Assembly: GCA_021372515.1 (NCBI GenBank)
Contig: JAJFUG010000129.1
Coordinates: 1-29,565, forward strand
DNA length: 29,565 nucleotides
Source: a bacterium
GTDB taxonomy: Bacteria; Gemmatimonadota; Glassbacteria; GWA2-58-10
Reading direction: 5' to 3'
In this document: one piece after another, positions 8,213 to 16,963 of the stretch
How the letters are laid out: each line of letters opens with the position of its first letter
Numbering within the stretch: position 1 is the first letter of the stretch
The notes under the pieces: generated by a model
Databases searched by the model: none
What the model was told of the DNA's origin: nothing
Seen by the model: only the letters and a program-made list of their open reading frames with translations
Program-made: the position numbers and the translations under genes

Positions 8213-9952
8213 TCAGGCCTGAGGCCCGACGCCGGCAGGTTGCGGCTGCGTCTGGTGTTGCTCGTGCGCCTCAGGATCATACTCCCCCAGCATCTTGTTG
8301 ATCAGCTTCTCGATCTGGGTCAGTTCCTTGCCCTCGGTGGGAGTGACGAAGGTGAAAGCCTTGCCTGCCGAGCCCATCCGTCCGGTGCGGCCCACCCGGT
8401 GCACGTAATCCTCGGGGTTGGCCGGCACGTCGTAGTTGATCACGTGGCTGATCCCGGTGATATCAAGGCCCCGCGCGGCCACGTCGGTCGCCACCAGGTG
8501 CTCGATCCCGCCGGTGCGGAAATCGTCCATGATCCGCTCGCGCTTGTTCTGGCTCAGGTCGCTGTGGATACAGCGCGCCTTGAACCCCAGCTTCTCCAGC
8601 CGCAGGGACAGGGAATCGCTCATGCGCTTGGTATTGGTGAAGATGATCGACTGGGTGGGCATCTCACGGCGCAGCAGGGCGATCAGCTTGTCGATCTTTT
8701 TCCCGCGCTCCGCGGAGATGATGCGCTGCCAGATCGACTCCACCGTAATCTCATCCTTGCTCACGTAGATTTGCACCGGGTCGGTCATGTAGCGCTCGCT
8801 CAGTTCCTCGACCTCACTGTCAAGGGTGGCCGACAGCAGCATGATCTGACGCTTGTCCGGGCAGGCTTTGATGATACGGATGATGTCCTGGCGGAACCCG
8901 ATGTCGAACATCCGGTCGGCCTCGTCCAGCACCAGTGTTTTAAGCTCCGAAAGGTTCACGTTGCCGCTGCCGATGTGGTCCAGCAACCGTCCCGGCGTGC
9001 CGACCATGATCTGCGGCGCGGAGATCCTGAGCGCCTCCACCTCACGGCTCACCGAGGTGCCGCCGTAGACGCTCATCACGCGGGCCTCAAGGGTGCGCCC
9101 GAAACGCTGGGCCTCCCAGGTGACCTGACGGCAGAGCTCGCGGGTGGGCACCACGATCAGTGCCTGGACCGCCGCCCGGGTCGGGTCGACCCGCTCGAAA
9201 ATGGGCATCAGGAACGCGATGGTCTTGCCAGTGCCGGTCTTGGCCTGGCCCAGGATATCCCGTCCGCGGATCGCCTCGGGGATCATCTCGCGCTGGATGT
9301 CGGTGGGGATGCGGAAACGGTTGGCTGCCAGGGTGAGCACCAGGCGGTCCGACAGGCCGAGGGGCCGGAACTCGTTACCCAGGACCTCCTCGCTCTGCTC
9401 GGTGACTTCCAGCAGCTCGGGAAACTCGATGCGCTGGGCCGTGCCGCCCAGCTCGCTGCTCTTGCCCCGCCGCGGGCGGCTCCGTTTCTTGCCGCGCGCG
9501 CGCAGATGGGAGCCGGAGGAATCGCGCTCGTAACTGTCCCCCCGCTGACGCGAGGTCTCGGCGGCTTCAGCCTGCGAATCCTGACTGCCAGCGGCCGAAT
9601 CCTGCGTCTGCCCGGCGCCCTGTCCCGGCGCGCCATCCTTGCGCCCTCTGCCGCGTCCGCGGCTTCTGTGGCGCGACTGACCGGGGGACTTGGGCTGTCC
9701 GCCCATGGATTTGTCGTGCTCGGTTTTCTGTGTGCGCTCGGTGCTTTCGCCCTGCTCGCGCGGCGGCCGTCTGCGACGGTTCCGTCCTCCGCGGCGAGCG
9801 CCGCCATCGGCCTGCCCCTCGCGGCTTTCCCGTTGTCCGTCCGACCGCCCAGCCTCACCTTTGCGACCGTCGCGGCCGCGCTTATCGTCCTTTTTCCCGG
9901 CGGGCTTATCCCCACCGGTGAACATACTCTTAATCTTGTCCAGAAGACCCAC
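8213..9952 (-). CDS. DEAD-box ATP-dependent RNA helicase with long basic disordered N-terminus (RhlE/RhlB-like)
   Basis: Unwinds RNA duplexes using ATP; bacterial members act in RNA decay, ribosome assembly or cold adaptation. In the 579-residue protein, residues 1 to about 175 are low-complexity, rich in Arg, Gly, Lys, Ser and Gln (for example GARRGGRNRRRRPP). The helicase core follows in order: Q motif (195-220), AKTGTGKT (237-244), PTREL (269-273), GG and TPGRLLDH (319-326), DEAD (343-346), SAT (374-376), FTNTKRM, DVAARGLD and YVHRVGRTGR. The first residues, MGLLDKIKSMF, form a short amphipathic helix. The start is GTG at 9952: GAGGTG lies 9 nt upstream, and the intervening bases happen to read ATG AAT TAA. 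Two hairpins follow the stop. It is divergent from the ABC-F gene. Confidence 0.92.
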   Translation of the reverse strand: MGLLDKIKSMFTGGDKPAGKKDDKRGRDGRKGEAGRSDGQRESREGQADGGARRGGRNRRRRPPREQGESTERTQKTEHDKSMGGQPKSPGQSRHRSRGRGRGRKDGAPGQGAGQTQDSAAGSQDSQAEAAETSRQRGDSYERDSSGSHLRARGKKRSRPRRGKSSELGGTAQRIEFPELLEVTEQSEEVLGNEFRPLGLSDRLVLTLAANRFRIPTDIQREMIPEAIRGRDILGQAKTGTGKTIAFLMPIFERVDPTRAAVQALIVVPTRELCRQVTWEAQRFGRTLEARVMSVYGGTSVSREVEALRISAPQIMVGTPGRLLDHIGSGNVNLSELKTLVLDEADRMFDIGFRQDIIRIIKACPDKRQIMLLSATLDSEVEELSERYMTDPVQIYVSKDEITVESIWQRIISAERGKKIDKLIALLRREMPTQSIIFTNTKRMSDSLSLRLEKLGFKARCIHSDLSQNKRERIMDDFRTGGIEHLVATDVAARGLDITGISHVINYDVPANPEDYVHRVGRTGRMGSAGKAFTFVTPTEGKELTQIEKLINKMLGEYDPEAHEQHQTQPQPAGVGPQA

Positions 9953-10076
9953 TTAATTCATCACCTCTGTTGAAGAAATGCTGCGAAAATCATAAAATAT
10001 CCAGTCAACTGCTTTTCCATCCGGCGGCGGTTTTCCCTCCCCTCGAAACGTCCCGGCACCATTATACAAAATTCAA

Positions 10077-10082
10077 TATAAT
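10077..10082 (+). promoter_or_regulatory. AT-rich divergent promoter zone between helicase and ABC-F genes
   Basis: The 254-bp gap (9953-10206) contains a markedly AT-rich core. It holds TATAAT on the plus strand (10077-10082) and TATAAT on the minus strand (10066-10061), 10 bp apart. Neither has a convincing -35 box, so these are candidates only. I see no gene in the gap. Confidence 0.25.
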
Positions 10083-10140
10083 CTATTCTGTCCATAAAAG
10101 CAGCATATTTTCATATTTCCACTCGGGGCCCCCCTGCGGA

Positions 10141-10169
10141 TTGACATCCGCCGCAGGGACGGGTAACTT
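10141..10169 (+). promoter_or_regulatory. Sigma70-like promoter close to the ABC-F start
   Basis: TTGACA (10141-10146), 17-nt spacer, TAACTT (10164-10169), 37 nt before the TTG start at 10207. The -35 is perfect and the -10 is weak. Confidence 0.35.
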
Positions 10170-10206
10170 ACCCTGTCCTGAATTAACGACCGAGGGAGAG
10201 ACTCTG

Positions 10207-12120
10207 TTGCAGGTGCTCAAAGCCGAAAATATCCGCCACGATTTCGGGGCGCGGCCGCTGTTCGACGGGCTGGAGCTGGTGATCGAGGAGGGCGCGCGCC
10301 TGGGCCTGGTCGGGGCCAACGGCAGCGGCAAGACCACGTTGTTCCGTATCCTGGCCGGCCAGCTCAACCCCCTGGAGGGCAGCGTGATCTACCCGAAAAA
10401 AGTGCGGGTGGGCTACCTGGCCCAGGAGCCGGAATTCGTTCCCGGGGCCACCGTGTTCGGCGCCCTGGAGGAGGGCCTGGCAGAGGTTACCGCTCTGCAG
10501 GACGAGTTCTCAGAGGTGACCGCCGCGCTCCAGACCGAGACCGACCACACCCGCCGCGCCGCCCTGAGCGCCCGTCAGCAGGAGCTCCACGACCGCCTGC
10601 AGATCGGCGGGGGCTGGGACATCGCACCGCGGATCGAGGAGATGATAACCGTTCTGGGCCTGCCCGCACCGGAGACCCGGCTCGACCACCAGTCCGGCGG
10701 TACGCTCAAGCGGGTGGCCCTGGCCCGGGTGCTGCTGTCCCGGCCCGAGATGCTGTTCCTGGACGAGCCGACCAACCATCTGGACACCCGTACCGTGGAG
10801 TGGCTGGAGCGCCGTCTGGCCGAGTTCCGTGGCACCCTGGTGCTCATCACCCACGACCGCTATTTCCTGGAGGCGGTGGTGAACCGGATCGCCGAAATCT
10901 CGCTCGGGAAAATAAAACAGTATCCGGGCAGCTACTCGGCGTTCCTGGAGGCGAAAAAGAAAGAGTGGGAGCTGATCCAGCGCCTGGATGAGCGCCGCGA
11001 AAAAATACTGGCCCGCGAGATCGAATGGCTGCGCCGGGGGCCCAAGGCGCGCAGCACCAAGCAGAAAGCCCGCGTCGACCGCGCCAAATCCATGGCCAGG
11101 GTGCGCCGCACCGAGAAAGACAAGCCGGTGGAGCTGCTGTTCGACCCGGAGAGCCGCACCGGGCGGACAATCCTCAAGGCGCACCGGGTGGGGATGTCGT
11201 TCGACAGCCGGCCGGTGGTGAGCGATTTCTCCCTCGAACTGCTGGGCGGCGAGCGGATCGGCGTGCTGGGGCCCAACGGCTGCGGCAAGACCACGCTGAT
11301 CCGCATGCTGGTGGGGGAACTGGAGCCCGAGAGCGGCTACGTGAAAGAGGGGCTGAATACCAGCATCGCCTATTTCGACCAGAAACGCGCCCAGCTCGAC
11401 CCTGCGGCCACTATCTGGGACTCGGTCGCCCCCGGCGGCGAGCACGTGCTGGTGAGCAGCCAGCGCCTGCACAAGAAAGCTTTCCTCGAAAGCTTCCTTT
11501 TCCCCGCGCCCATGCAGCGCCTCAAGGTGGGCCTGCTCTCGGGCGGCGAGAAAAACCGCCTCCTGCTGGCCCGCCTGATGCTGGCCGGGGCCAACGTGCT
11601 GGTGCTGGATGAGCCGACCAACGACCTCGACCTTCCCACCCTGGAGGTCCTGGAGCAGCAGCTTGTCTCGTTCAAGGGCTCGTTGATCGTGGTCACCCAC
11701 GACCGCTGGTTCCTCGACCGGGTGGTGGAGGAAATCTACGCCTTCGAGGGCGGCGGCGTGATCCGTCACTACCCCGGCAACTACAGCTACTATCTGGAAA
11801 CCAAAGCCGCCGAGCGCGAGGCCGAGCGGGCGGCCCAGGAAAGGCTGCGCGCGGCCCAGCGCGCCGAGACCCCCGCGGCGCCCAGACGCCAGGGCCTGCA
11901 TTATCTGGAAAAGAAGGAACTGGAGACTATCGAGGAGCGGATATCCTCGGCCGAGGCCGAACTGACCGCGGCCCGGGCGCGCCTGGAGGACCCCTCCGTG
12001 GCCAGCGACCCGGCGGCCCTGGCTGGGCTCTACGAGGCGGTACGCGCCGGAGAACGGACTGTGGCCGCCCTTTACGGCCGCTGGGAGGAACTGGAGGCCA
12101 AGCAGTCCGGAGGGGAATGA
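10207..12120 (+). CDS. uup: ABC-F family ATPase, Uup type
   Basis: ABC-F proteins are soluble tandem ATPases without membrane domains that act on the ribosome; Uup is linked to ribosome and DNA-junction quality control. The 637-residue protein has two ATPase domains. The first has Walker A GANGSGKT (36-43), signature SGGTLKRVALA and Walker B EMLFLDEPTNHLD. The second has GPNGCGKT (about residue 354), LSGGEKNRLLLA and NVLVLDEPTNDLD. Between them is the charged interdomain linker (KARSTKQKARVDRAKSM). The C-terminal coiled coil (about 568-637, LEKKELETIEERI...) is the Uup-type tail that separates it from EttA. I chose TTG at 10207: AGGGAGAG is 6-8 nt upstream and the protein then begins MQVLKAENI as in homologues. 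The open frame back to 9970 has no support. Confidence 0.9.
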   Translation: MQVLKAENIRHDFGARPLFDGLELVIEEGARLGLVGANGSGKTTLFRILAGQLNPLEGSVIYPKKVRVGYLAQEPEFVPGATVFGALEEGLAEVTALQDEFSEVTAALQTETDHTRRAALSARQQELHDRLQIGGGWDIAPRIEEMITVLGLPAPETRLDHQSGGTLKRVALARVLLSRPEMLFLDEPTNHLDTRTVEWLERRLAEFRGTLVLITHDRYFLEAVVNRIAEISLGKIKQYPGSYSAFLEAKKKEWELIQRLDERREKILAREIEWLRRGPKARSTKQKARVDRAKSMARVRRTEKDKPVELLFDPESRTGRTILKAHRVGMSFDSRPVVSDFSLELLGGERIGVLGPNGCGKTTLIRMLVGELEPESGYVKEGLNTSIAYFDQKRAQLDPAATIWDSVAPGGEHVLVSSQRLHKKAFLESFLFPAPMQRLKVGLLSGGEKNRLLLARLMLAGANVLVLDEPTNDLDLPTLEVLEQQLVSFKGSLIVVTHDRWFLDRVVEEIYAFEGGGVIRHYPGNYSYYLETKAAEREAERAAQERLRAAQRAETPAAPRRQGLHYLEKKELETIEERISSAEAELTAARARLEDPSVASDPAALAGLYEAVRAGERTVAALYGRWEELEAKQSGGE

Positions 12121-12160
12121 GCCCGTTTGAACGGGTATAGTAGGCGGCATTACGGTTTTA

Positions 12161-12189
12161 TTGACATAATCGGCTGATCCATATTATCT
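12161..12189 (+). promoter_or_regulatory. Sigma70-like promoter for the Ntn-hydrolase gene
   Basis: TTGACA (12161-12166) with TTATCT (12184-12189) at 17-nt spacing, or TATTAT (12182-12187) at 15 nt, 100 nt upstream of the ATG at 12289. It follows a small CCCGTT/AACGGG hairpin just after the ABC-F stop. Confidence 0.5.
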
Positions 12190-12288
12190 TAAGACAGTTA
12201 TCCCCCCGCCGGGATGTACTCGTCCCTTGCCGCACTCGGATTTGGAACACCCGTCGCAGGTGCATGTTCTTTTTCCACGAGGTAGGCT

Positions 12289-13398
12289 ATGACGCGCAAG
12301 CTGGTCCTGAGGCTTTGCCTGTTTCTGTTTCTGGTTGCGGGGCAGTGGTCTCCGGCCCCGGCCTGCACCATTTTCCGCCTGGCGCGGGATGGCCGGGTTT
12401 GGTTCGGCTCGAACGAGGACTGGCCTGAGGCCGATTTCAGCCTCTGGACCCAGCCGCCCTCCGACGGCCGTCACGGGGTGCTGTACATCGGGTTCGGGGG
12501 CGAGGCCCCGGCCTGCGGGATCAACGACCGCGGGCTGTGTTTCGATCTGGCCTCGGTCGCGTTCAAGTACAAGCCCCTGGACAGCCGCAAGGGCGAGAGC
12601 GACCGTTTCATCGTGCAGAAACTGCTGGAGGAGTGCCCGGACGTGGCCGCGGCGCTGGACACCCTGAGCCGCTACAACATAGCGCTGCTCAGCCAGTCGC
12701 AGCTCATGCTGGCCGACCCGAGCGGGGCCTGCGCGGTGGTGGAGAGCGATTCGATCCTGGTGAGCCGCGACGGCCTGCAGGTGATGACCAATTTCCGTCA
12801 CACCGAGCCGGGAGCCGCCTCGATCCCCTGCGACCGCTACCGGGCGGTCTGCCGGGTGCTGGAACACAAGACAGCCGCGCTGGAACCGGTGCGCTCGGCC
12901 CTGGCCGCGGCCTCGGTGCCGGCGACACAGTATTCGGTGGCTTTCGACCTGACAAGTGGTCAGGTTTATATCTGGCTGTACCATAATTACGCCGATTACG
13001 TGCAGCTCGACCTGCACAAGGAGATCGCCGCCGGGCCGTATCTCAAGGCCCTGCCCGATCTGTTCCCGTATGTGCCGGTGGCTTTCACCCGCTTTTCCGA
13101 GGGAAACCGTCGCCCGCAGCCGAAGGCGGTCAGCCTGCCGGTGGCCTGCCTGGACAGCCTCTGCGGCAGCTACGCCATCGCCCCGGGCTACAACGTGAAC
13201 ATTTTCCGGCGCGGGGATTCGCTCTACTGCCGGATGTTCGGCACGGCCCCCTACGCCATCGTGCCGTCCTCCAGCCGGGATTTCTTTTTCCGTTACCTTC
13301 CGGCCGGGATACGGTTTATCGACACACCGGGCGGCGGGACCGATTCGTTGCGGCTGAAATACGCCGCTGGTGAGATACCGGCCGCGCGCCTGAAATAG
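12289..13398 (+). CDS. Secreted Ntn-hydrolase of the choloylglycine hydrolase/penicillin acylase superfamily
   Basis: These enzymes cleave linear amide bonds with an N-terminal cysteine. The 369-residue protein has a signal peptide ending SPAPA, so signal peptidase cleavage would directly expose Cys26 (CTIFRLARDG) as the nucleophile. Further matches to the bile-salt-hydrolase pattern are FGSNEDW (residues 39-45), where bile salt hydrolases have FGRNMD so the Arg is Ser here, then CGINDRGLCFD, LMLADPSGACAVVE and VMTNFRHT. The last ~90 residues (from LDSLCGSYAI) look like the small C-terminal beta domain seen behind CubicO-type beta-lactamases (DUF3471-like). A ribosome-binding site GAGGTAGG precedes the ATG. 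The substrate is unknown; loss of the active-site Arg argues against assuming bile salts. Two more exported proteins follow on the same strand. Confidence 0.8.
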   Translation: MTRKLVLRLCLFLFLVAGQWSPAPACTIFRLARDGRVWFGSNEDWPEADFSLWTQPPSDGRHGVLYIGFGGEAPACGINDRGLCFDLASVAFKYKPLDSRKGESDRFIVQKLLEECPDVAAALDTLSRYNIALLSQSQLMLADPSGACAVVESDSILVSRDGLQVMTNFRHTEPGAASIPCDRYRAVCRVLEHKTAALEPVRSALAAASVPATQYSVAFDLTSGQVYIWLYHNYADYVQLDLHKEIAAGPYLKALPDLFPYVPVAFTRFSEGNRRPQPKAVSLPVACLDSLCGSYAIAPGYNVNIFRRGDSLYCRMFGTAPYAIVPSSSRDFFFRYLPAGIRFIDTPGGGTDSLRLKYAAGEIPAARLK

Positions 13399-13523
13399 AC
13401 GCGCCGGTGAAAAAGCACTGACACTTTTTGCAATTGATGGTGTATTTTTCAGTGAAAAGCCGGGTAAATCAGCACAGGAATTTTTTTGTTCCGAATGAAA
13501 GAGCCGGATTGCGGAGGACAGCG

Positions 13524-14105
13524 ATGAAGCGCTTTACAATCGGCGGCGCCGTGCTGCTGGCAGCGTTGCTGGGGTTGACAATAGTTGCGGCGCCGGCGCG
13601 GGCCACGGTGCTGCGCTACGTGCCGTTCGAGGAGCAGGTGGACAGCGCCTCGGTGATCGTGGTGGCGGTGACAGAGACCAGCCGCTCCTACTGGAACGCC
13701 TCGCACAGCCTGATTTTCACCGATGTGGCTTTCCGGGTGGAGCAGGCGGTCAAGGGTGAGCCAGGGGCCTCGCTGCGCGTGACCCTGCCGGGCGGGATCG
13801 TGGACCGGGTGGGCCAGGAGGTGGATGGCAGCCCGCAATTCGCAAGCGGCGCGCGTTACGTGCTGTTCCTGGAGCCCACCGGGGACGGCGGGTTCCGGGT
13901 GCTGGGGTTCAGCCAGGGCAGCTACAACGTGGCCAAGGGCCAGGACGGTAAGAGCAAGGTCACCCCGCAGATGGCCCAGGCCGAGCACCTGCACCTGCTG
14001 GGCGGTGGCTCCGCCGCTGCCTCCGGTGGGCAGAGTCTGGATGAGTTCCTCTCCCGTATCCGGGCGCGGCTGACCCGTGCCAGAATCCAGTCGCAGGACA
14101 AGTGA
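13524..14105 (+). CDS. Secreted protein of unknown function, upstream partner of a matrixin-like protease
   Basis: The 193-residue product begins with a clear signal peptide (KRF, hydrophobic core to about residue 22, APARA cleavage site). The mature part reads like a single beta-rich domain: VIVVAVTETSRSYWN, DVAFRVEQAVKGEP, TLPGGIVDRVGQEVDG, GARYVLFLEP. I recall similar proteins beside matrixin metalloprotease genes in other bacteria, but cannot name a characterised family. The start at 13524 has GGAGG 6 nt upstream; the open frame extends to 13428 without a signal-like N-terminus. The metalloprotease gene begins 51 bp downstream, so the two are probably one operon. The residues after about 165 are Ser/Gly/Ala-rich, then a charged helix. 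Confidence 0.75.
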   Translation: MKRFTIGGAVLLAALLGLTIVAAPARATVLRYVPFEEQVDSASVIVVAVTETSRSYWNASHSLIFTDVAFRVEQAVKGEPGASLRVTLPGGIVDRVGQEVDGSPQFASGARYVLFLEPTGDGGFRVLGFSQGSYNVAKGQDGKSKVTPQMAQAEHLHLLGGGSAAASGGQSLDEFLSRIRARLTRARIQSQDK

Positions 14106-14156
14106 GCGCAGGCTTGCGCCAGAGTGCCGAGATGAGAGTTATTTTTAACAGAACGC

Positions 14157-16952
14157 ATGGATAGCGAAAAGATGAAAGCAAAAATCGTCCGGGCCAGTCT
14201 GCTGTTTGTATTTTCCGCCATCACCAGCCTTCAGGCCTACACGTTCAGCCACGCGGTCAATGAAGAGAGCGGCAAGGTCTCGGTCCAGCGCTGGCACTCC
14301 AGCGACCTGCGGGTTTCCTACTACCTGAACCAGGGCGGCTACTCCCGGATCGACAACGCGACCCTGGTCACGATCGTGCAGAACTGTTTCAGCACCTGGC
14401 AGAACAACCCCCTCTGCGGCCTCAGTTTCAACTACATGGAGCCCACCGCCCATTCCACGGTGGGCAGCGACGGGTACAACCTGGTGATTTTCGACAGCCA
14501 GACCACGGACGGCTTCAAGGTGGCGCAGAAAGCCGGCGCCTCGACCATCGGCCTGACCTGGCGCACCTATTACACCGACACGGGCGAAATCGCCGACGCC
14601 GACATCATTTTCAACGAGGAATTCACTTTCTCGGCCACCGAGAAGACCGACCTGGGCCGCAAGCTGATCAACCTGAAGGACGTGCTGACCCACGAGATCG
14701 GCCACCTGGTGGGGCTGAACCACACCTACCTGGAAAACGCCACCATGTGGCCCTACGCGGCGGATGGCCAGGCCTCGCTGGCCGCGGACGACAGCGCCGG
14801 GGCCGGTGCGCTCTACCCGACCGACCTTTTCAGCACCAGCCGCGACTCGATCACCGGCGTGGTCAAAGACTTCGACGGCAACCCGCTGTTCGGCATTTTT
14901 GTCTCGGCCATCCCTGTCGGCTCCACCGACGAGTCCATCTCCGCGCTCTGCCTGGAGGGTGGGCACTACTGCATCGCCGGTCTGCGCAAGGACGTCTCCT
15001 ACCGTCTGCGCGCCCGCTCCGTGGACCTGGCCCACCTGGACACCTACGAGGAGACCCACGGCAGCTCGGAGGTGTTCATCCCGCAGTACTTCAACGGCGT
15101 GACCCGTCTGGATGACGCCCAGACCCTGCCCTCCGGCAGCCTGGGGGTGGATTTCACCATGAGCGTGGCCACCGTGCTGGCCCGTCATGACGCCCAGTAC
15201 AGCGGGATCACGGTGCTTAGTTTCCCGGGCGATATCAGCGACAACTGCTACTACGCGGTCCGTTTCCCGTCCGCCGACCTGCCCGCCGCGTTCACCGTGT
15301 TCGGCATGCAGTTCTGGAACAACGACTACGCCATGTTCTGGCCGCGGATCATGCTCTGCGAGGATGTCTCGGGCAAGCCCAACCTGCAGAACGTGTTGCG
15401 CCAGGTGGTCAATTTCCAGGGCAAGGAGAAGGATTTCAGCCTGGTCGAGTGGGAGAACATCACCCTGACCAACGGGCGCGACCTGTGGGTGGTGTTCCAG
15501 CTGCCCAACAAGCAACTGGCGGACGTGGGGGATGGCCCGGCCCTGGGCGCGGAAAACGGCGGCACGTTTTTCAACAGCCTGTACTATTCCACCAACGGCG
15601 GCTCGACGTTCACCAAGTACCAGACCTCGCAGCCTTACGACCCCCTGGTCTCGCTGACCGTGGGCCTGACCACGGCGCCCATCCCGGTGGCGCAGCTCGC
15701 CACGGCCAACCTCGATTTCGGGGTGACCAAGATCAAGCAGACCGCGACTATCCCGCTGCTGGTAACCAATCCCGGCACCGGCGAACTCACTATCGGCAAC
15801 TCGATCACCTCCTCCAACGCCGCGTTCAGCGCGGTGATGGGCGACTACCGGGTGCCGGCCGGCGGGACCGATTCGATCCTGGTGCGGTTCCTGCCCAAGG
15901 TGAGCTACGCCACCTACAACGCCCAGCTTACCCTCACGACCAACGACCCGGCGCGCACCTCGCTCAACGTGCTGGTCAAGGGACGCGGGGCCTGGCCCAA
16001 AGCCCAGGTCAGCGTCACGCCCATCGATTTCGGCGCGGTGGAGACCGGCCAGAGCGTGACCCGGGTCCTGAACATCAAGAGCACGGGCGACGTGGTCCTC
16101 TACGCCTACAAGTTCGCCCTCTCGGGCGGGCCGTTCTCGCTCTCCGCCGCCGACACGCTGCGCATAGCGGCCGGGGACTCGGCCGGCCTGAGCCTCACTT
16201 TTTCGCCGCTCGTGCCGGGCCCTGCCAGCACCCGTCTGAGTTTCAGCGTGGATGACTCCCTGGCCAGCGCGTTCAATATCAGCCTCTCCGGCAGCGGGAC
16301 CGGCCCGGCGGTGGTCCGGAGCTGCGATTTCTCGGGCGACGGCCGCCCGGGCCTGACAGACGCCGTGGCTTTCCTGCTCCTGGCCCGCTCCGCTCCCGGG
16401 GACCCGCGCCTTGACTGGAACGAGGACGGCCTCTACAGCCTGGCCGATGTGCTGGCCCTGGTGCGCGACATCCGGGCCGAGACCTGCCCCTCGGTCTCCC
16501 TGGCCGCGTCCGAGGGCAAGAATGACCAGACTTTCCTGGCCGGCCTGAGCCGTGATGACATCGATTACCTGCGCCGGGCGCTGCAGAGTGTCAGCCTTTC
16601 CCAGCCGGAGCGGGAAGCTTTCGACGCGCTGCTGGACGGGGCGGGGGCGCCCTCCCAGCTGCCGCGCGTCTTTGCCCTGGCCCAGAATTCGCCCAATCCG
16701 TTCAACCCGCGCACGGCGATTACGTTCAGCGTGCCGGAGGGCGCCGGGGCCACGCCGGTGACTCTGGTGGTGTTCGATATCCGCGGCCAGATTGTGCGCA
16801 CCCTGGTGGACAGCCCCCGTGAGCCGGGCAGCCACACGGTCTACTGGGAGGGTGAGGACGACTCTGGACGTAGGGTCCCCAGTGGTATATATTTATATCG
16901 GTTACGTGCTGATGGTCAGGCTTTTACCCGTAAAATGGTCCTTCTAAAATGA
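14157..16952 (+). CDS. Secreted matrixin-like zinc metalloprotease with ASH, dockerin-like and FlgD/T9SS-type C-terminal domains
   Basis: A 931-residue exported protease. Signal peptide residues 1-27 (SLQA|YTF; a second ATG at 14172 is an equally possible start). The metzincin zinc motif is HEIGHLVGLNH (179-189), with the Met-turn as ATMWPY (Met197). A carboxypeptidase-regulatory-like region follows (about 235-340), then a domain ending near 505. Two ASH/choice-of-anchor-D Ig-like modules come next (about 509-615 and 618-720, each opening xLDFG or IDFG). After them are a dockerin-like EF-hand pair (721-775: DFSGDGRPGLTDA and DWNEDGLYSLADV) and a FlgD-like domain (843-931: NSPNPFNPRTAITF to KMVLLK). 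In FCB bacteria this C-terminal type serves as a type IX secretion/surface signal; a T9SS in this organism is not shown here. It sits 51 bp after its secreted partner. Confidence 0.9.
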   Translation: MDSEKMKAKIVRASLLFVFSAITSLQAYTFSHAVNEESGKVSVQRWHSSDLRVSYYLNQGGYSRIDNATLVTIVQNCFSTWQNNPLCGLSFNYMEPTAHSTVGSDGYNLVIFDSQTTDGFKVAQKAGASTIGLTWRTYYTDTGEIADADIIFNEEFTFSATEKTDLGRKLINLKDVLTHEIGHLVGLNHTYLENATMWPYAADGQASLAADDSAGAGALYPTDLFSTSRDSITGVVKDFDGNPLFGIFVSAIPVGSTDESISALCLEGGHYCIAGLRKDVSYRLRARSVDLAHLDTYEETHGSSEVFIPQYFNGVTRLDDAQTLPSGSLGVDFTMSVATVLARHDAQYSGITVLSFPGDISDNCYYAVRFPSADLPAAFTVFGMQFWNNDYAMFWPRIMLCEDVSGKPNLQNVLRQVVNFQGKEKDFSLVEWENITLTNGRDLWVVFQLPNKQLADVGDGPALGAENGGTFFNSLYYSTNGGSTFTKYQTSQPYDPLVSLTVGLTTAPIPVAQLATANLDFGVTKIKQTATIPLLVTNPGTGELTIGNSITSSNAAFSAVMGDYRVPAGGTDSILVRFLPKVSYATYNAQLTLTTNDPARTSLNVLVKGRGAWPKAQVSVTPIDFGAVETGQSVTRVLNIKSTGDVVLYAYKFALSGGPFSLSAADTLRIAAGDSAGLSLTFSPLVPGPASTRLSFSVDDSLASAFNISLSGSGTGPAVVRSCDFSGDGRPGLTDAVAFLLLARSAPGDPRLDWNEDGLYSLADVLALVRDIRAETCPSVSLAASEGKNDQTFLAGLSRDDIDYLRRALQSVSLSQPEREAFDALLDGAGAPSQLPRVFALAQNSPNPFNPRTAITFSVPEGAGATPVTLVVFDIRGQIVRTLVDSPREPGSHTVYWEGEDDSGRRVPSGIYLYRLRADGQAFTRKMVLLK

Positions 16953-16963
16953 CAGGGAGGTTT

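Noticed and set aside
8138-9973. 611-residue plus-strand ORF antisense to the DEAD-box helicase
   Set aside because: Low-complexity shadow of a GC-rich gene; all helicase motifs lie on the minus strand.
9970-10206. N-terminal extension of the ABC-F ATPase
   Set aside because: The extension covers an AT-rich promoter-like region and has no similarity to ABC-F proteins; TTG 10207 has a good ribosome-binding site.
14145-16835. 896-residue minus-strand ORF antisense to the metalloprotease
   Set aside because: Rich in His, Gly, Gln and Val as expected for a complementary frame; the plus-strand protein has coherent domains and a signal peptide.
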